Shown here piece by piece: positions 34,949 to 43,902 of a DNA stretch of 64,000 bases. The stretch is from Candidatus Hungatella pullicola (GTDB lineage Bacteria; Bacillota; Clostridia; Lachnospirales; Lachnospiraceae). Location of the stretch: NCBI GenBank assembly GCA_019114305.1, contig DXFU01000057.1:104166-168165 (forward strand), in the 5' to 3' direction. Within the stretch, counting starts at the first letter, position 1; every line of letters starts with the position of its first letter. The translations under genes were made by a program, and so were the position numbers. The notes under the pieces were generated by a model. The model worked only from the letters and a program-made list of their open reading frames with translations. It was not told the DNA's origin and ran no database searches.

Positions 34949-35989
34949 TTACGGGAACATGGGAACCAGCTTTAATCCTTTATTCTCCGGAAGTCCAAAG
35001 AGAAGGTTCATGTTCTGTACTGCCTGGCCGGCCGCACCCTTAACCAGATTGTCCATGGCTCCCATCATAATAACACGATTGGTTCTTGGGTCAATTTTAA
35101 AATTCACATCTACAAAATTGCTGCCTTCCACCCATTTGGTCTGAGGCGTTACATCCTTATCCAAAACACGGACAAAATATTCCTTTTCATAATATTTATC
35201 ATAAACAGCCTTCACCTCTTCATAAGAAGTTTCTTTTGTAAGAGAAGCGTAAGCTGTCACCAGAATTCCCCTGTTCATGGGAACCAGATGAGGGGTAAAG
35301 CTTATGGTCACCGGCTTTCCTGCCGCGTAAGACAGCTGTTCTTCAATCTCCGGGGTATGGCGGTGAACCCCTACGCCGTAGGCCTTAATATTTTCATTGA
35401 CCTCACAGTAAAGATTATCCACCTTGGCGCCTCTGCCCGCTCCTGAAGTACCGGACTTTGCATCAATAATCAAAGTATTGGGATCAATAAGCCCCTCTTT
35501 TACCAGCGGATAAACGGATAAAGTAGAGCAGGTAGGATAACAGCCTGGATTTGCAATTAATCTGGCGTTTTTTATCTTATCTCTGTTCAGTTCGGGAAGA
35601 CCGTACACCGCCTCCTTCAGATACTGGGGAGTCTTGTGCTCCATCTTATACCACGTTTCATAGACGGCAACATCTTTAATTCGGTAATCTGCGCTTAAAT
35701 CAATTACCTTTGTCCCGGACAAAATCTCGTCGTTCATCAGGGAAGCACAGAAGCCCTGAGGAGTTGCGGTAAAAATAACGTCTACCTCCCGGGCCAGTTC
35801 CTTCATATTATCATCCTTACATGTATCTTCTGTGATCTGGAACATATTCTGGAAAACAGAAGCATAAGTTTGATCCACATAGCTTCTGGAGCCATACCAT
35901 TTAATCTCCACATCCTCTCTCTGAAGAAGGAGTCTCGCCAGTTCTCCTCCGGCGTAACCCGTTGATCCCATAATTCCTGCTTTAATCAT
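34949..35989 (-). CDS. argC: N-acetyl-gamma-glutamyl-phosphate reductase
   Basis: NADPH-dependent third step of arginine synthesis. GIMGSTGYAGGELARLLLQ binds the nucleotide, NPGCYPTCS holds the catalytic cysteine (about residue 149), and HRHTPEIEEQL holds the histidine. ATG at 35989 has AAGGAG upstream and gives 346 residues, standard. An upstream in-frame ATG would add a poly-alanine leader and has no ribosome site, so I rejected it. First gene of the arg operon, divergent from argG. Confidence 0.96.
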   Translation of the reverse strand: MIKAGIMGSTGYAGGELARLLLQREDVEIKWYGSRSYVDQTYASVFQNMFQITEDTCKDDNMKELAREVDVIFTATPQGFCASLMNDEILSGTKVIDLSADYRIKDVAVYETWYKMEHKTPQYLKEAVYGLPELNRDKIKNARLIANPGCYPTCSTLSVYPLVKEGLIDPNTLIIDAKSGTSGAGRGAKVDNLYCEVNENIKAYGVGVHRHTPEIEEQLSYAAGKPVTISFTPHLVPMNRGILVTAYASLTKETSYEEVKAVYDKYYEKEYFVRVLDKDVTPQTKWVEGSNFVDVNFKIDPRTNRVIMMGAMDNLVKGAAGQAVQNMNLLFGLPENKGLKLVPMFP

Positions 35990-36110
35990 AATTTTTTTCT
36001 CCTTATTATAATAGAGGGCTGCCGCAGCAGCTGCCGCCTGCATGTTCCCATTTTTATCTCCTTTGGTTTGCAGGTCTATTCCTTTGTCTCATGCACTTCT
36101 CCTGCAATGA

Positions 36111-36145
36111 TTCATAATTATACATCTGTATCCTGTTTTATGCAA
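36111..36145 (-). promoter_or_regulatory. argC promoter with probable ArgR box
   Basis: On the minus strand TTGCAT (36140-36145), 17 bases, TATAAT (36117-36122). The -10 lies inside TGTATAATTATGAA (36111-36124), which fits the ArgR box pattern TGnATnnnnATnnA. Confidence 0.7.
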
Positions 36146-36173
36146 GTTTTTTTTATATTTTTTCATTTTCCTC

Positions 36174-36208
36174 TTGCATTTTTCCTTTTTATGGTGTATA
36201 TTTATGAA
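36174..36208 (+). promoter_or_regulatory. argG promoter with probable ArgR box
   Basis: TTGCAT (36174-36179), 17 bases, TATATT (36197-36202). The -10 lies inside TGTATATTTATGAA (36195-36208), almost the same box as at argC. Confidence 0.7.
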
Positions 36209-36290
36209 AGCTTAGTCAGGCAGCCGCAAAAAGCTCTGGAAGAAGGGCCGGCTGCCGGCGTCCATTTCGATATTCAGGAGGGATTATTAC

Positions 36291-37526
36291 ATGAAAGAGA
36301 AAGTAATTTTAGCCTATTCCGGCGGTCTTGATACAACTGCCATTATTCCATGGTTAAAGGAAAATTTTGATTATGAGGTTATCTGCTGCTGTATTGACTG
36401 CGGCCAGGGAAATGAATTAGACGGTCTGGAGGAGAGAGCTAAATTATCCGGCGCCTCCAAATTATACATTGAAGATCTGGTAGATGATTTCTGCGATAAC
36501 TACATCGTTCCCTGTGTTCAGGCAAACGCTGTATATGAAAACAAATATCTGTTAGGAACCTCTATGGCCCGTCCTGCCATCGCCAAAAGACTGGTGGAGA
36601 TCGCCAGAAAAGAAGGCGCTACCGCTATCTGCCACGGCGCTACCGGCAAGGGCAACGACCAGATCCGTTTTGAGCTGGGCATTAAAGCTCTTGCTCCTGA
36701 TTTGAAGATCATCGCTCCATGGCGTATGACCGATGTATGGACCATGCAGTCCAGAGAAGACGAGATCGAGTACTGCAAGCAGCACGGAATCAATCTTCCA
36801 TTTTCCGCTGACAACAGCTACAGCCGTGACCGCAACTTATGGCACATCAGCCACGAAGGTCTTGAGCTGGAGGATCCTGCCAATGAACCCAATTACGACC
36901 ACCTTCTTGTCTTAGGCGTAAGCCCGGAAAAAGCTCCAGATGAAGGGGAATATGTAACCATGACCTTCGAAAAAGGTGTTCCTACCAGCGTAAACGGCGA
37001 GAAAATGAAGGTTTCTGATATTATCCGCAAATTAAATGAACTGGGCGGAAAACATGGAATCGGCATTGTTGATATTGTAGAAAACCGTGTAGTGGGAATG
37101 AAGTCCAGAGGCGTATATGAGACACCTGGCGGAACCATTCTTATGGAAGCTCATCAGCAGCTGGAAGAGCTGGTATTAGACAGAGCCACCATGGAAACCA
37201 AAAAAGACCTGGGCAACAAATTTGCTCAGATCGTATACGAAGGAAAATGGTTTACTCCTTTAAGAGAGGCCATCCAGGCATTTATGGAGAAGACCCAGGA
37301 ATATGTAACAGGAGAAGTAAAATTCAAGCTCTACAAAGGCAACATTATTAAGGCCGGCACTACCTCTCCCTATTCTTTATACAGCGAGTCTCTTGCTTCC
37401 TTCACAACTGGAGATCTGTATGACCACCACGACGCAGACGGCTTTATCACATTGTTCGGTCTTCCCTTAAAGGTCCGCGCAATGAAAATGCAGGAGCTGG
37501 AAAAAGCAGGCAAAAAGGATAACTAA
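36291..37526 (+). CDS. argG: Argininosuccinate synthase
   Basis: ATP-dependent joining of citrulline and aspartate. [17 protein letters not shown] is the ATP pyrophosphatase loop; [15 protein letters not shown] and SAENG-type active-site region [17 protein letters not shown] are clear. 411 residues. AGGAGGG precedes the ATG. It is transcribed away from argC under a matching promoter. argF is not in the window and argH is ~35 kb away. Confidence 0.97.
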   Translation: MKEKVILAYSGGLDTTAIIPWLKENFDYEVICCCIDCGQGNELDGLEERAKLSGASKLYIEDLVDDFCDNYIVPCVQANAVYENKYLLGTSMARPAIAKRLVEIARKEGATAICHGATGKGNDQIRFELGIKALAPDLKIIAPWRMTDVWTMQSREDEIEYCKQHGINLPFSADNSYSRDRNLWHISHEGLELEDPANEPNYDHLLVLGVSPEKAPDEGEYVTMTFEKGVPTSVNGEKMKVSDIIRKLNELGGKHGIGIVDIVENRVVGMKSRGVYETPGGTILMEAHQQLEELVLDRATMETKKDLGNKFAQIVYEGKWFTPLREAIQAFMEKTQEYVTGEVKFKLYKGNIIKAGTTSPYSLYSESLASFTTGDLYDHHDADGFITLFGLPLKVRAMKMQELEKAGKKDN

Positions 37527-37555
37527 TCCTTTCTTTCAATAATCGTTTCCCTCCA

Positions 37556-37598
37556 AAACCCGGACGGTCTTTCTTTTGAAAGGCTGACCGGGTTTTTT
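37556..37598 (+). terminator. Terminator after argG
   Basis: AACCCGG and CCGGGTT arms with imperfect inner pairing, followed by TTTTTT. Confidence 0.85.
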
Positions 37599-37781
37599 GC
37601 AAATAGCGGTTGCATTTCCCCCTGTTTTGTGTTAAGGTTTACAAAAGAAAGTTTCGGTTACATTTCACATGGAACCGTTCCGGTTCCCAACTTTTCAACA
37701 ACCCCATCTGTTTTTCATTTACTTATCTACATTTTATCATACTGCTGTCCCCATTTTTATGAGCAAAAAGGAGAATTTCAT

Positions 37782-38627
37782 ATGGACAAAGGATTGCTGG
37801 ACGATTATACGGCCAAATGCAGGGAAAACTGTACCCATACAGGGATTTTTGTGGACTACGATAATATTTATTACAGTCTGAAAGAATATGGAGTGGATCC
37901 GGAGAATGAAGATTACTGTGTATTTTCTCTCATGAATCACATTTACACCATGGACCGGATACGAACCATGAGAGCCTACGCAGATTATGACCAGATCAAT
38001 GTATCGTTGAAACGCCTTCAGGAAATGCGGGTGCAGATTAAGAATGTATACGGCAACGGACTGGAAGAAGAGTACAGAAAAAACGCCTCAGACATTGAAC
38101 TGTCTGTAGACGCTCTTGAGATGTACTACCGCTGCCCTATGATTGACACCTTTGTCTTCCTTACTTCGGACAGCGATATGATTCCTATTATGAGCCGTCT
38201 TATGTATAAAGGACGGCGGGTTCATCTGTTTTGTCTTGGGGCCAGCACCTCCCGTCACCAGGATTTGTCCCGGTTCTGCCATGTGTTCTGTGATCTTCTT
38301 CCGCTCTTCCAAATTGATCCGGCAAGAAAAGAACCATCTTACTGGCAGAAAGGGGCTCTGTGTGAAATAGAAAACTGGTACGCAGGCAGAAAGAATGAAA
38401 CCATGCTTTTAGGAGGAAAATGGCTGAACCGGCTGCTGTGCCAGAAATTTGGCCTTTCCTCCCATGCCGCCGGACGGCTTATTACTTATCTGCGGGAATC
38501 CGGCTGTATTGAAGAGGTGAAAAACAGCGCAGGCAATTCCGGATTCTGCCTTACGGATTCCACCTCTCATTTCTATCATGTATCGCCCTCCAAGTCTGAT
38601 GACGCTTCTTCCGCCCGCTCTACATAA
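37782..38627 (+). CDS. NYN-domain (LabA/DUF88-like) putative RNase
   Basis: PIN-like nuclease fold. The acidic metal-binding residues sit in GIFVDYDNIYYSL (residues ~21-33), DIELSVDALEMYY, and VFLTSDSDMIPIMSRLMYKG. The last ~70 residues (LNRLLCQKFGLSSHAAGRLITYLRESGCIEEV) look like a winged helix that may bind nucleic acid. ATG at 37782 has AAGGAG upstream; the longer ORF has no ribosome site. 281 residues. Its 3' end converges on mnmA and overlaps a tiny ORF on the other strand. Confidence 0.85.
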   Translation: MDKGLLDDYTAKCRENCTHTGIFVDYDNIYYSLKEYGVDPENEDYCVFSLMNHIYTMDRIRTMRAYADYDQINVSLKRLQEMRVQIKNVYGNGLEEEYRKNASDIELSVDALEMYYRCPMIDTFVFLTSDSDMIPIMSRLMYKGRRVHLFCLGASTSRHQDLSRFCHVFCDLLPLFQIDPARKEPSYWQKGALCEIENWYAGRKNETMLLGGKWLNRLLCQKFGLSSHAAGRLITYLRESGCIEEVKNSAGNSGFCLTDSTSHFYHVSPSKSDDASSARST

Positions 38628-38755
38628 GCAGAGGCGATGTAGCACTCCTGGTCTTCGTAGATCACCCGGCTCCAGGATTCATTATAACCGCTGCGCTGAA
38701 GCTTTTGTCCTTTCTCCCAGTTTTTCTCATAAAATCGTTCCACCTCCAACCACAT
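38576..38755 (-). CDS. Small SH3-like protein or domain remnant (59 aa)
   Basis: A 59-codon ORF overlapping the last 29 bases of mnmA and, on the opposite strand, the last 52 bases of the NYN gene. Residues ~16-47, including [15 protein letters not shown] and CYIASAYVE, match the C-terminal half of bacterial SH3 (SH3b) domains, in which the pattern W.KV.Y....Y..S.YL is common. The usual first half (VNVRSG) is missing. The ATG has AAGGA six bases upstream inside mnmA. It may be a real small gene translated with mnmA or the tail of a decayed SH3 protein. Confidence 0.5.
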   Translation of the reverse strand: MWLEVERFYEKNWEKGQKLQRSGYNESWSRVIYEDQECYIASAYVERAEEASSDLEGDT

Positions 38756-39806
38756 AGGAATCCTTATAAAAAACCACGGCCTGTCCTGGAGTTATGGCTC
38801 TCTGAGGCTGATCAAACTTACATTCCACTACATCCGGCCCTATCTGGCGGATCACACACTCCGCTCCCGGATGACTGTATCGGATCTTGGCCTTTACTCT
38901 CATCTCCCGGCCATGAAGCCCGTCTACGGCCATCCAGTTAACGCCGCTGCATCTTAAGGTATCTGAGAACACATCCTCTCCCTTTCCAATGACCACCTCA
39001 TTGGTATCCGGGCGAATTTCCACTACAAATACCGGATATCCCATAGAAAGATTCAGTCCCTTTCTCTGCCCCACTGTATAGTGAATAATTCCTCTGTGGC
39101 GGCCTAGTACATTGCCCTGAAGATCCACAAAATTTCCTTCTTCTGCTTTCTCTCCAGTGGTTTTTTCAATAAATCCGGCATAATCCTGATCCGGTATGAA
39201 ACAGATTTCCTGACTGTCCGGCTTGTGGGCCACAGGGAGATTCTGGTCCTTGGCCATGCGCCGGATCTCATCCTTTTCGTATGCGCCTACCGGCATAAGG
39301 GTATGGGCCAGCTGATCCTGAGTCAGATTATAAAGAGCGTAAGTCTGATCTTTTCTGGCAGTTACAGAGGTTTTTAATGCGTATCTTCCATTGTCCAGCT
39401 TTTCCACTCTGGCATAATGTCCGGTGGCAATAAAATCCGCTCCTATATCCAGACTTCTCTTCAGCAGGGATTCCCATTTTACATAGCGGTTGCAGGCAAT
39501 ACAGGGATTCGGGGTCCGTCCTTTCCTGTATTCCTCTACAAAATAGTCCATTACCTGGCGTTTAAATTCTTCTTTGAAATTCATTACATAATAGGGAATC
39601 CCCAGCTCCCAGGCCACTCTTCTGGCATCATCCACAGCGGAAAGGCCGCAGCAGCCTCCATTTTCCTCCTGAACGTCTGTCTCCTCATCCTGCCAGATCT
39701 GCATGGTGACACCGATCACATCGTATCCCTGCTCCTTCAGCAGCCAGGCCGCCACCGATGAGTCCACTCCTCCGGACATTCCCACTACAACTTTTGGTTT
39801 ACTCAT
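38727..39806 (-). CDS. mnmA: tRNA 2-thiouridylase MnmA
   Basis: Thiolates uridine 34 of Lys, Glu and Gln tRNAs, receiving sulfur from the cysteine desulfurase system. [23 protein letters not shown] is the ATP loop, [14 protein letters not shown] has one catalytic cysteine (about 105), and [13 protein letters not shown] has the other. ATG at 39806 gives 359 residues. It follows iscU by ~50 bases, giving the order nifS-iscU-mnmA. Confidence 0.96.
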   Translation of the reverse strand: MSKPKVVVGMSGGVDSSVAAWLLKEQGYDVIGVTMQIWQDEETDVQEENGGCCGLSAVDDARRVAWELGIPYYVMNFKEEFKRQVMDYFVEEYRKGRTPNPCIACNRYVKWESLLKRSLDIGADFIATGHYARVEKLDNGRYALKTSVTARKDQTYALYNLTQDQLAHTLMPVGAYEKDEIRRMAKDQNLPVAHKPDSQEICFIPDQDYAGFIEKTTGEKAEEGNFVDLQGNVLGRHRGIIHYTVGQRKGLNLSMGYPVFVVEIRPDTNEVVIGKGEDVFSDTLRCSGVNWMAVDGLHGREMRVKAKIRYSHPGAECVIRQIGPDVVECKFDQPQRAITPGQAVVFYKDSYVVGGGTIL

Positions 39807-39854
39807 AATTCTTTCCTTATTCCATGAATGTTCTATGCTGCATGAACCCAATGA

Positions 39855-40292
39855 TTAATATTCCTCGTCCTCTTCTTCCTCACTGATATCAGACTTTGGC
39901 TTTTCCAGACCTTCGATCTCAATTCCATTTTTCTGAGCGTAATCCCAGAGAGCGGCGTGAATAGCCTCCTCTGCCAGAAGGGAGCAATGAATCTTCACAG
40001 GGGGAAGACCGTCCAGAGCCTCGCACACAGCCTTATTGGTTACGGACATAGCCTCCTGAACCGTCTTTCCCTTTACCATCTCTGTAGCCATGCTGCTGGT
40101 AGCCACTGCCGCTCCGCAGCCAAAGGTCTTGAATTTTACGTCCTGAATCACCTGATTTTCGTCAATATCCAGATAGATTCTCATAATATCGCCGCATTTG
40201 GCATTTCCCACTGTACCCATTCCGCTTGGATTCTCAATCTCTCCCACATTTCTTGGATGCTCAAAATGATCCATTACTTTTTCTGTATACAT
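39855..40292 (-). CDS. iscU: Iron-sulfur cluster scaffold IscU/NifU-like
   Basis: Scaffold on which Fe-S clusters are built with the cysteine desulfurase. The three conserved cysteines are in NAKCGDIMRIY, FGCGAAVATSS and HCSLLAEEAIHAAL. 145 residues, with an acidic C-terminal tail (SDISEEEEDEEY). Located between nifS and mnmA. Confidence 0.95.
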   Translation of the reverse strand: MYTEKVMDHFEHPRNVGEIENPSGMGTVGNAKCGDIMRIYLDIDENQVIQDVKFKTFGCGAAVATSSMATEMVKGKTVQEAMSVTNKAVCEALDGLPPVKIHCSLLAEEAIHAALWDYAQKNGIEIEGLEKPKSDISEEEEDEEY

Positions 40293-40384
40293 AGTCCTCT
40301 TCCTCCGTGACTTTTCTTCTTTTCATTTTTGTCTATCTCTGTTTCTTCAAAAACCGGGATCCGGGGATGTTCCCTGCTTCCCGG

Positions 40385-41572
40385 TTATTGCCGCTTCTGC
40401 TGTCTTATATAGTCCTCGTAAAGAGGAGACATGTTCCGAAGCTTCTCCACAATCCTCTTAATGGCCTCCACTACCTGATCCATCTCCTCCGTGGTATTGT
40501 CCGCGCTGACCGTAAGACGAAGGGAGCCGTGGGCAATCTCATGAGGCAGACCAATGGCAAGGAGCACATGGGAGGGATCCAGAGACCCTGAAGTGCAGGC
40601 AGAACCGCTGGAACCGCAGATTCCTTCCATATCCAGCATAATCAGAAGAGATTCTCCCTCAATAAACTGAAATGCAAAGTTAGCGTTGTTGGAAAGACGC
40701 TCGGTGGGATGGCCGTTTACCCTGGTATAAGGAACCTCTGCCATCACCCGGCCAATAAGATAATCCCTTAAGGCTCTCTCCTTCACAGATCTCTCCTCCA
40801 TGGTCTGGACAGCCATCTCCACTGCCTTTCCCAGTCCTACAATTCCAGGAACATTTTCCGTTCCTCCTCTTCTTTTTCTCTCCTGAGCGCCGCCGTGAAT
40901 AAAAGATCTTGTCTTTAAACCGGTGCGGATATAGAGAAATCCAATTCCCTTTGGACCGTTTATTTTGTGGCCGCTGGCGCTGAGCATATCAATGTTGTAC
41001 TCATCGACCAAGATTGGCATGTGTCCGAAGGCCTGAACCGCGTCTGTATGAAAAATAATTCCATTTTCTCTGGCAATGCGGCCAATCTCCTTCACCGGCT
41101 CCAGCGTTCCAATCTCATTGTTGGCAAACATAATAGAAATAAGAATGGTTTCCGGACGGATAGCCGCCTTCAGCTGATCTAATTTTACCACACCGTTTTC
41201 GTCTACATCCAGATAAGTGACCTGAAATCCTCGTTTCTCCAGATACTCACAGGTATGAAGAACCGCGTGATGCTCAATTTTACTGGTTATAATATGATTT
41301 CCTTTGGAACGGTAGGCCTCTGCTGTGGCCACCAGAGCCCAGTTGTCCGACTCTGTCCCACCTGCTGTGAAGTAAATCTCATTGGTCTTGGCTCCCAAAG
41401 CATTGGCAATGGTCTCTCTGGATTTGGCCACTGCTTTTTTGAGGCCGTTGGAAAACTCATAAACAGAAGATGGGTTCCCGTATAATTCTGAAAAATATGG
41501 CAGCATTGCTTCCACAACCTCCGGATGAGTCTTTGTGGTCGCCGCATTGTCAAGATAAATCAATTGTTTCAT
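40385..41572 (-). CDS. nifS: Cysteine desulfurase NifS/IscS
   Basis: PLP enzyme that frees sulfur from cysteine for Fe-S clusters and tRNA thiolation. YLDNAATTKTHPEVVEAM begins the fold, the PLP lysine is in SASGHKINGPKGIGF (about residue 200), and the active cysteine is in GSACTSGSLDPSHVLLAIG (about 325). 395 residues. No IscR regulator gene is adjacent. Confidence 0.96.
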   Translation of the reverse strand: MKQLIYLDNAATTKTHPEVVEAMLPYFSELYGNPSSVYEFSNGLKKAVAKSRETIANALGAKTNEIYFTAGGTESDNWALVATAEAYRSKGNHIITSKIEHHAVLHTCEYLEKRGFQVTYLDVDENGVVKLDQLKAAIRPETILISIMFANNEIGTLEPVKEIGRIARENGIIFHTDAVQAFGHMPILVDEYNIDMLSASGHKINGPKGIGFLYIRTGLKTRSFIHGGAQERKRRGGTENVPGIVGLGKAVEMAVQTMEERSVKERALRDYLIGRVMAEVPYTRVNGHPTERLSNNANFAFQFIEGESLLIMLDMEGICGSSGSACTSGSLDPSHVLLAIGLPHEIAHGSLRLTVSADNTTEEMDQVVEAIKRIVEKLRNMSPLYEDYIRQQKRQ

Positions 41573-41629
41573 AGTTGTTAATTCCGCCTTTCTGTAGTAC
41601 TAAAGTTAAAAGCTTCATCTACTCTTTTT

Positions 41630-41657
41630 ATTATACACATATTTCCTAGGATTTCAA
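41630..41657 (-). promoter_or_regulatory. Predicted promoter of nifS-iscU-mnmA
   Basis: TTGAAA and TATAAT on the minus strand with a 16-base spacer; leader about 55 bases. Confidence 0.5.
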
Positions 41658-41739
41658 TAGGAATAACAATTGATGCAGAAATGTAATGAAATTCTGGTTT
41701 CTTCCATATATTAGAATAATTCCATGCTCCGGAGCTTCC

Positions 41740-43293
41740 ATGAATTCCTTTTCCCGTTTTTCTCCTAAATTCTCTTTCCATCTCTCTCCCGGCAAATATG
41801 CGCTCTTAGCCGGAACCCTGATTTTAACCTGCACCGGATTGATTACCAGGGTTCTTGGATTTTTCTACCGCATTTTTCTCTCCAGAGCCATCGGAGCAGA
41901 GGGACTGGGCCTGTATAGTATGATTCATCCAGTATTCGGCATCTGCTTCGCCCTGTGCGCCGGGTCCATTCAAACAGCCATCTCCCGGCTGGCTGCCGCC
42001 CATGCGGAGCGGGGACGATCCTATTTTCGCTCGGGGCTGACCATCTCTCTGTCCATTTCCCTGGTTCTTACCGGATTGATTATTGTCTTCCGGAACGTTC
42101 TGGCTGAGACTGTGCTGATGGAACCGCGATGCGCTCCTCTTTTGGCCTATATGGCTCTCTCCGTGCCCTGCTGCGCCATCCACGCCTGCATGAATGGTTA
42201 CTATTATGGTATGCAGAAAACACGAATTCCGGCATTTTCCCAGATTGTGGAACAGTGCGTCCGAATCGGCGGCGTATTTCTGGCAGCCGGCATTCTTGTA
42301 AAAGAGGGGAAAGAGCTGACCGTAACCTTGGCAGTCTTCGGTCATCTTATTGGGGAAGCGGCCTCCCTTCTTTTTACCCTGTCGGCCTGGCTTCTCTTTC
42401 CTCCAAAGGAGCTGAAAGCCCAAAGGCAGACGGCCTGGCCATTTTCTGCCGCAGCCCCCGCCCTTATGGCCATGGCCCTTCCTCTCATGGGAAATCGTCT
42501 GGTTTTAAACCTGCTGTCCAGCTTGGAGGCCATATGGATTCCCGGTTCTCTAAACGCTTATGGACTGTCAGACAGCCAGTCCATAAGCCTTTACGGCGTT
42601 CTCACAGGTATGGCCCTTCCCTTTATCCTGTTTCCATCAGCCATCTTCAATTCCCTTTCCGTTCTTTTGCTTCCTACTGTAGCGCAGGCCCAATCCGCCG
42701 GAAATCACCGACAAATCGGTCAGGTGATTACTGTCACCATCCGTTACTGCCTGTATGTAGGGATTTTATGCATCGGCGTATTTACGCTGTTCGGCATGGA
42801 TCTTGGAGTCAGCGTATTTAAAGATGAGAACGCTGGAACCTACATTCAGGTTCTTGCCTGGCTGTGTCCGTTTCTCTACCTGGGTACCACCATGGGCAGC
42901 ATTCTAAACGGTCTGGGACAGACCTCCCTCACCTTCCTTCACAATGCTCTCTCCCTTCTTCTGCGGCTGGCCTTTGTAGTATTTGGAATTCCGGTTTTTG
43001 GAATTATGGCCTATCTGGCCGGTATGCTGGCAAGTGAACTTTTGCTCGCCATTCTCCATCTGGTCTCCCTGAAAAAGCGGGTGGACTTTTCCTGGAATGT
43101 GTGGGAGGCTCTTGTGAAACCGGCGGTCTGTGTGATTCTGTCCATAGGCATATACCGACTGGCCATCTCTCTGGGGGATCCGTTTCAGAACCTGCCCATG
43201 TTTTTCAAAACTGCTTTCCATATTCTCATCCTTTCTCTCTGCTACATAACCGCTTTGGGATTCTGCCATCTGGTAAAGAAGGGCAAATTATAA
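41740..43293 (+). CDS. SpoVB-like lipid/polysaccharide flippase
   Basis: About 14 membrane helices of the MVF/oligosaccharide flippase group, closest to SpoVB, which in spore formers acts in cortex precursor export. RVLGFFYRIFLSRAIGAEGLGLYSMIHPVFGICF is a strong signature. Start at 41740 with GGAG six bases upstream gives 517 residues, normal; an ATG at 41686 has no ribosome site. Whether it serves spore cortex or capsule lipid carriers is not decided by context. Confidence 0.85.
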   Translation: MNSFSRFSPKFSFHLSPGKYALLAGTLILTCTGLITRVLGFFYRIFLSRAIGAEGLGLYSMIHPVFGICFALCAGSIQTAISRLAAAHAERGRSYFRSGLTISLSISLVLTGLIIVFRNVLAETVLMEPRCAPLLAYMALSVPCCAIHACMNGYYYGMQKTRIPAFSQIVEQCVRIGGVFLAAGILVKEGKELTVTLAVFGHLIGEAASLLFTLSAWLLFPPKELKAQRQTAWPFSAAAPALMAMALPLMGNRLVLNLLSSLEAIWIPGSLNAYGLSDSQSISLYGVLTGMALPFILFPSAIFNSLSVLLLPTVAQAQSAGNHRQIGQVITVTIRYCLYVGILCIGVFTLFGMDLGVSVFKDENAGTYIQVLAWLCPFLYLGTTMGSILNGLGQTSLTFLHNALSLLLRLAFVVFGIPVFGIMAYLAGMLASELLLAILHLVSLKKRVDFSWNVWEALVKPAVCVILSIGIYRLAISLGDPFQNLPMFFKTAFHILILSLCYITALGFCHLVKKGKL

Positions 43294-43340
43294 ACCATTT
43301 ATAAAAAAATTCTGTTGCTTCTATAAAATCCTTTCCATTT

Positions 43341-43406
43341 TCTTGACTATTCAAGATTGGAAGCTATAATTGTTTTATATGGAACAGTTCTTTTAAGAAC
43401 AGTTCT
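43341..43406 (+). promoter_or_regulatory. Operator-like repeats before marR
   Basis: TCTTGA-CTAT-TCAAGA (43341-43356) is a perfect dyad upstream of TATAAT (43375-43380). GAACAGTTCT then occurs twice, at 43382-43391 and 43397-43406. These are candidate sites for the MarR protein to repress its own unit. Confidence 0.5.
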
Positions 43407-43452
43407 GCGTATAAAATCTCAACAGCACAAGAAAAAGGAGGAGGATTTGCTT

Positions 43453-43902
43453 ATGAACAGAAACACTGATTTGCTCATAGCCCTTCGCCGGATTGTCAAA
43501 CTCCACGACTCTATGCTTAAGGATGTGTGCGAGGAATATAATCTGACTTTGATTGAAGGCAAAATTATCAGTTTTCTGTACAACAATCCGGAGAAAGACA
43601 CGGCGGCAGATATTGTAGAGCTGCGTATGCTTTCCAAGGGCAATGTATCACAGGCTGTGGAAAGCCTGATCCAAAAATCCCTCATCCGGCGAAGCCAGGA
43701 TAAAAATGACAGGAGAAAGATTCACCTGTATCTCACCGAAAAAGCGGAGCCGGTGACCAGCTCCATCGTCCTTATGAGAAAAGAGTTTAACAAAGAAGTT
43801 TTCTTTGGAATCTCCCAGGAAGAGCTGGATCTGTTTCACAAAATTAACGATAAAATCAATGACAACATCCGCAAAGCAATGACAAGGAGAGAAAAACAAT
43901 GA
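43453..43902 (+). CDS. MarR family regulator
   Basis: Winged helix-turn-helix regulator. The fold is seen in LTLIEGKIISFLYNNPE, AADIVELRMLSKGNVSQAVESLIQKSLI and the wing QDKNDRRKIHLYLTEKAE. AAGGAGGAGG precedes the ATG at 43453, giving 149 residues. It overlaps the MATE transporter gene by four bases and so probably senses one of its substrates. Confidence 0.92.
   Translation: MNRNTDLLIALRRIVKLHDSMLKDVCEEYNLTLIEGKIISFLYNNPEKDTAADIVELRMLSKGNVSQAVESLIQKSLIRRSQDKNDRRKIHLYLTEKAEPVTSSIVLMRKEFNKEVFFGISQEELDLFHKINDKINDNIRKAMTRREKQ

Noticed and set aside
35990..36043. Upstream argC start with a poly-alanine leader
   Set aside because: No ribosome site; the ATG at 35989 has AAGGAG and gives the family length.
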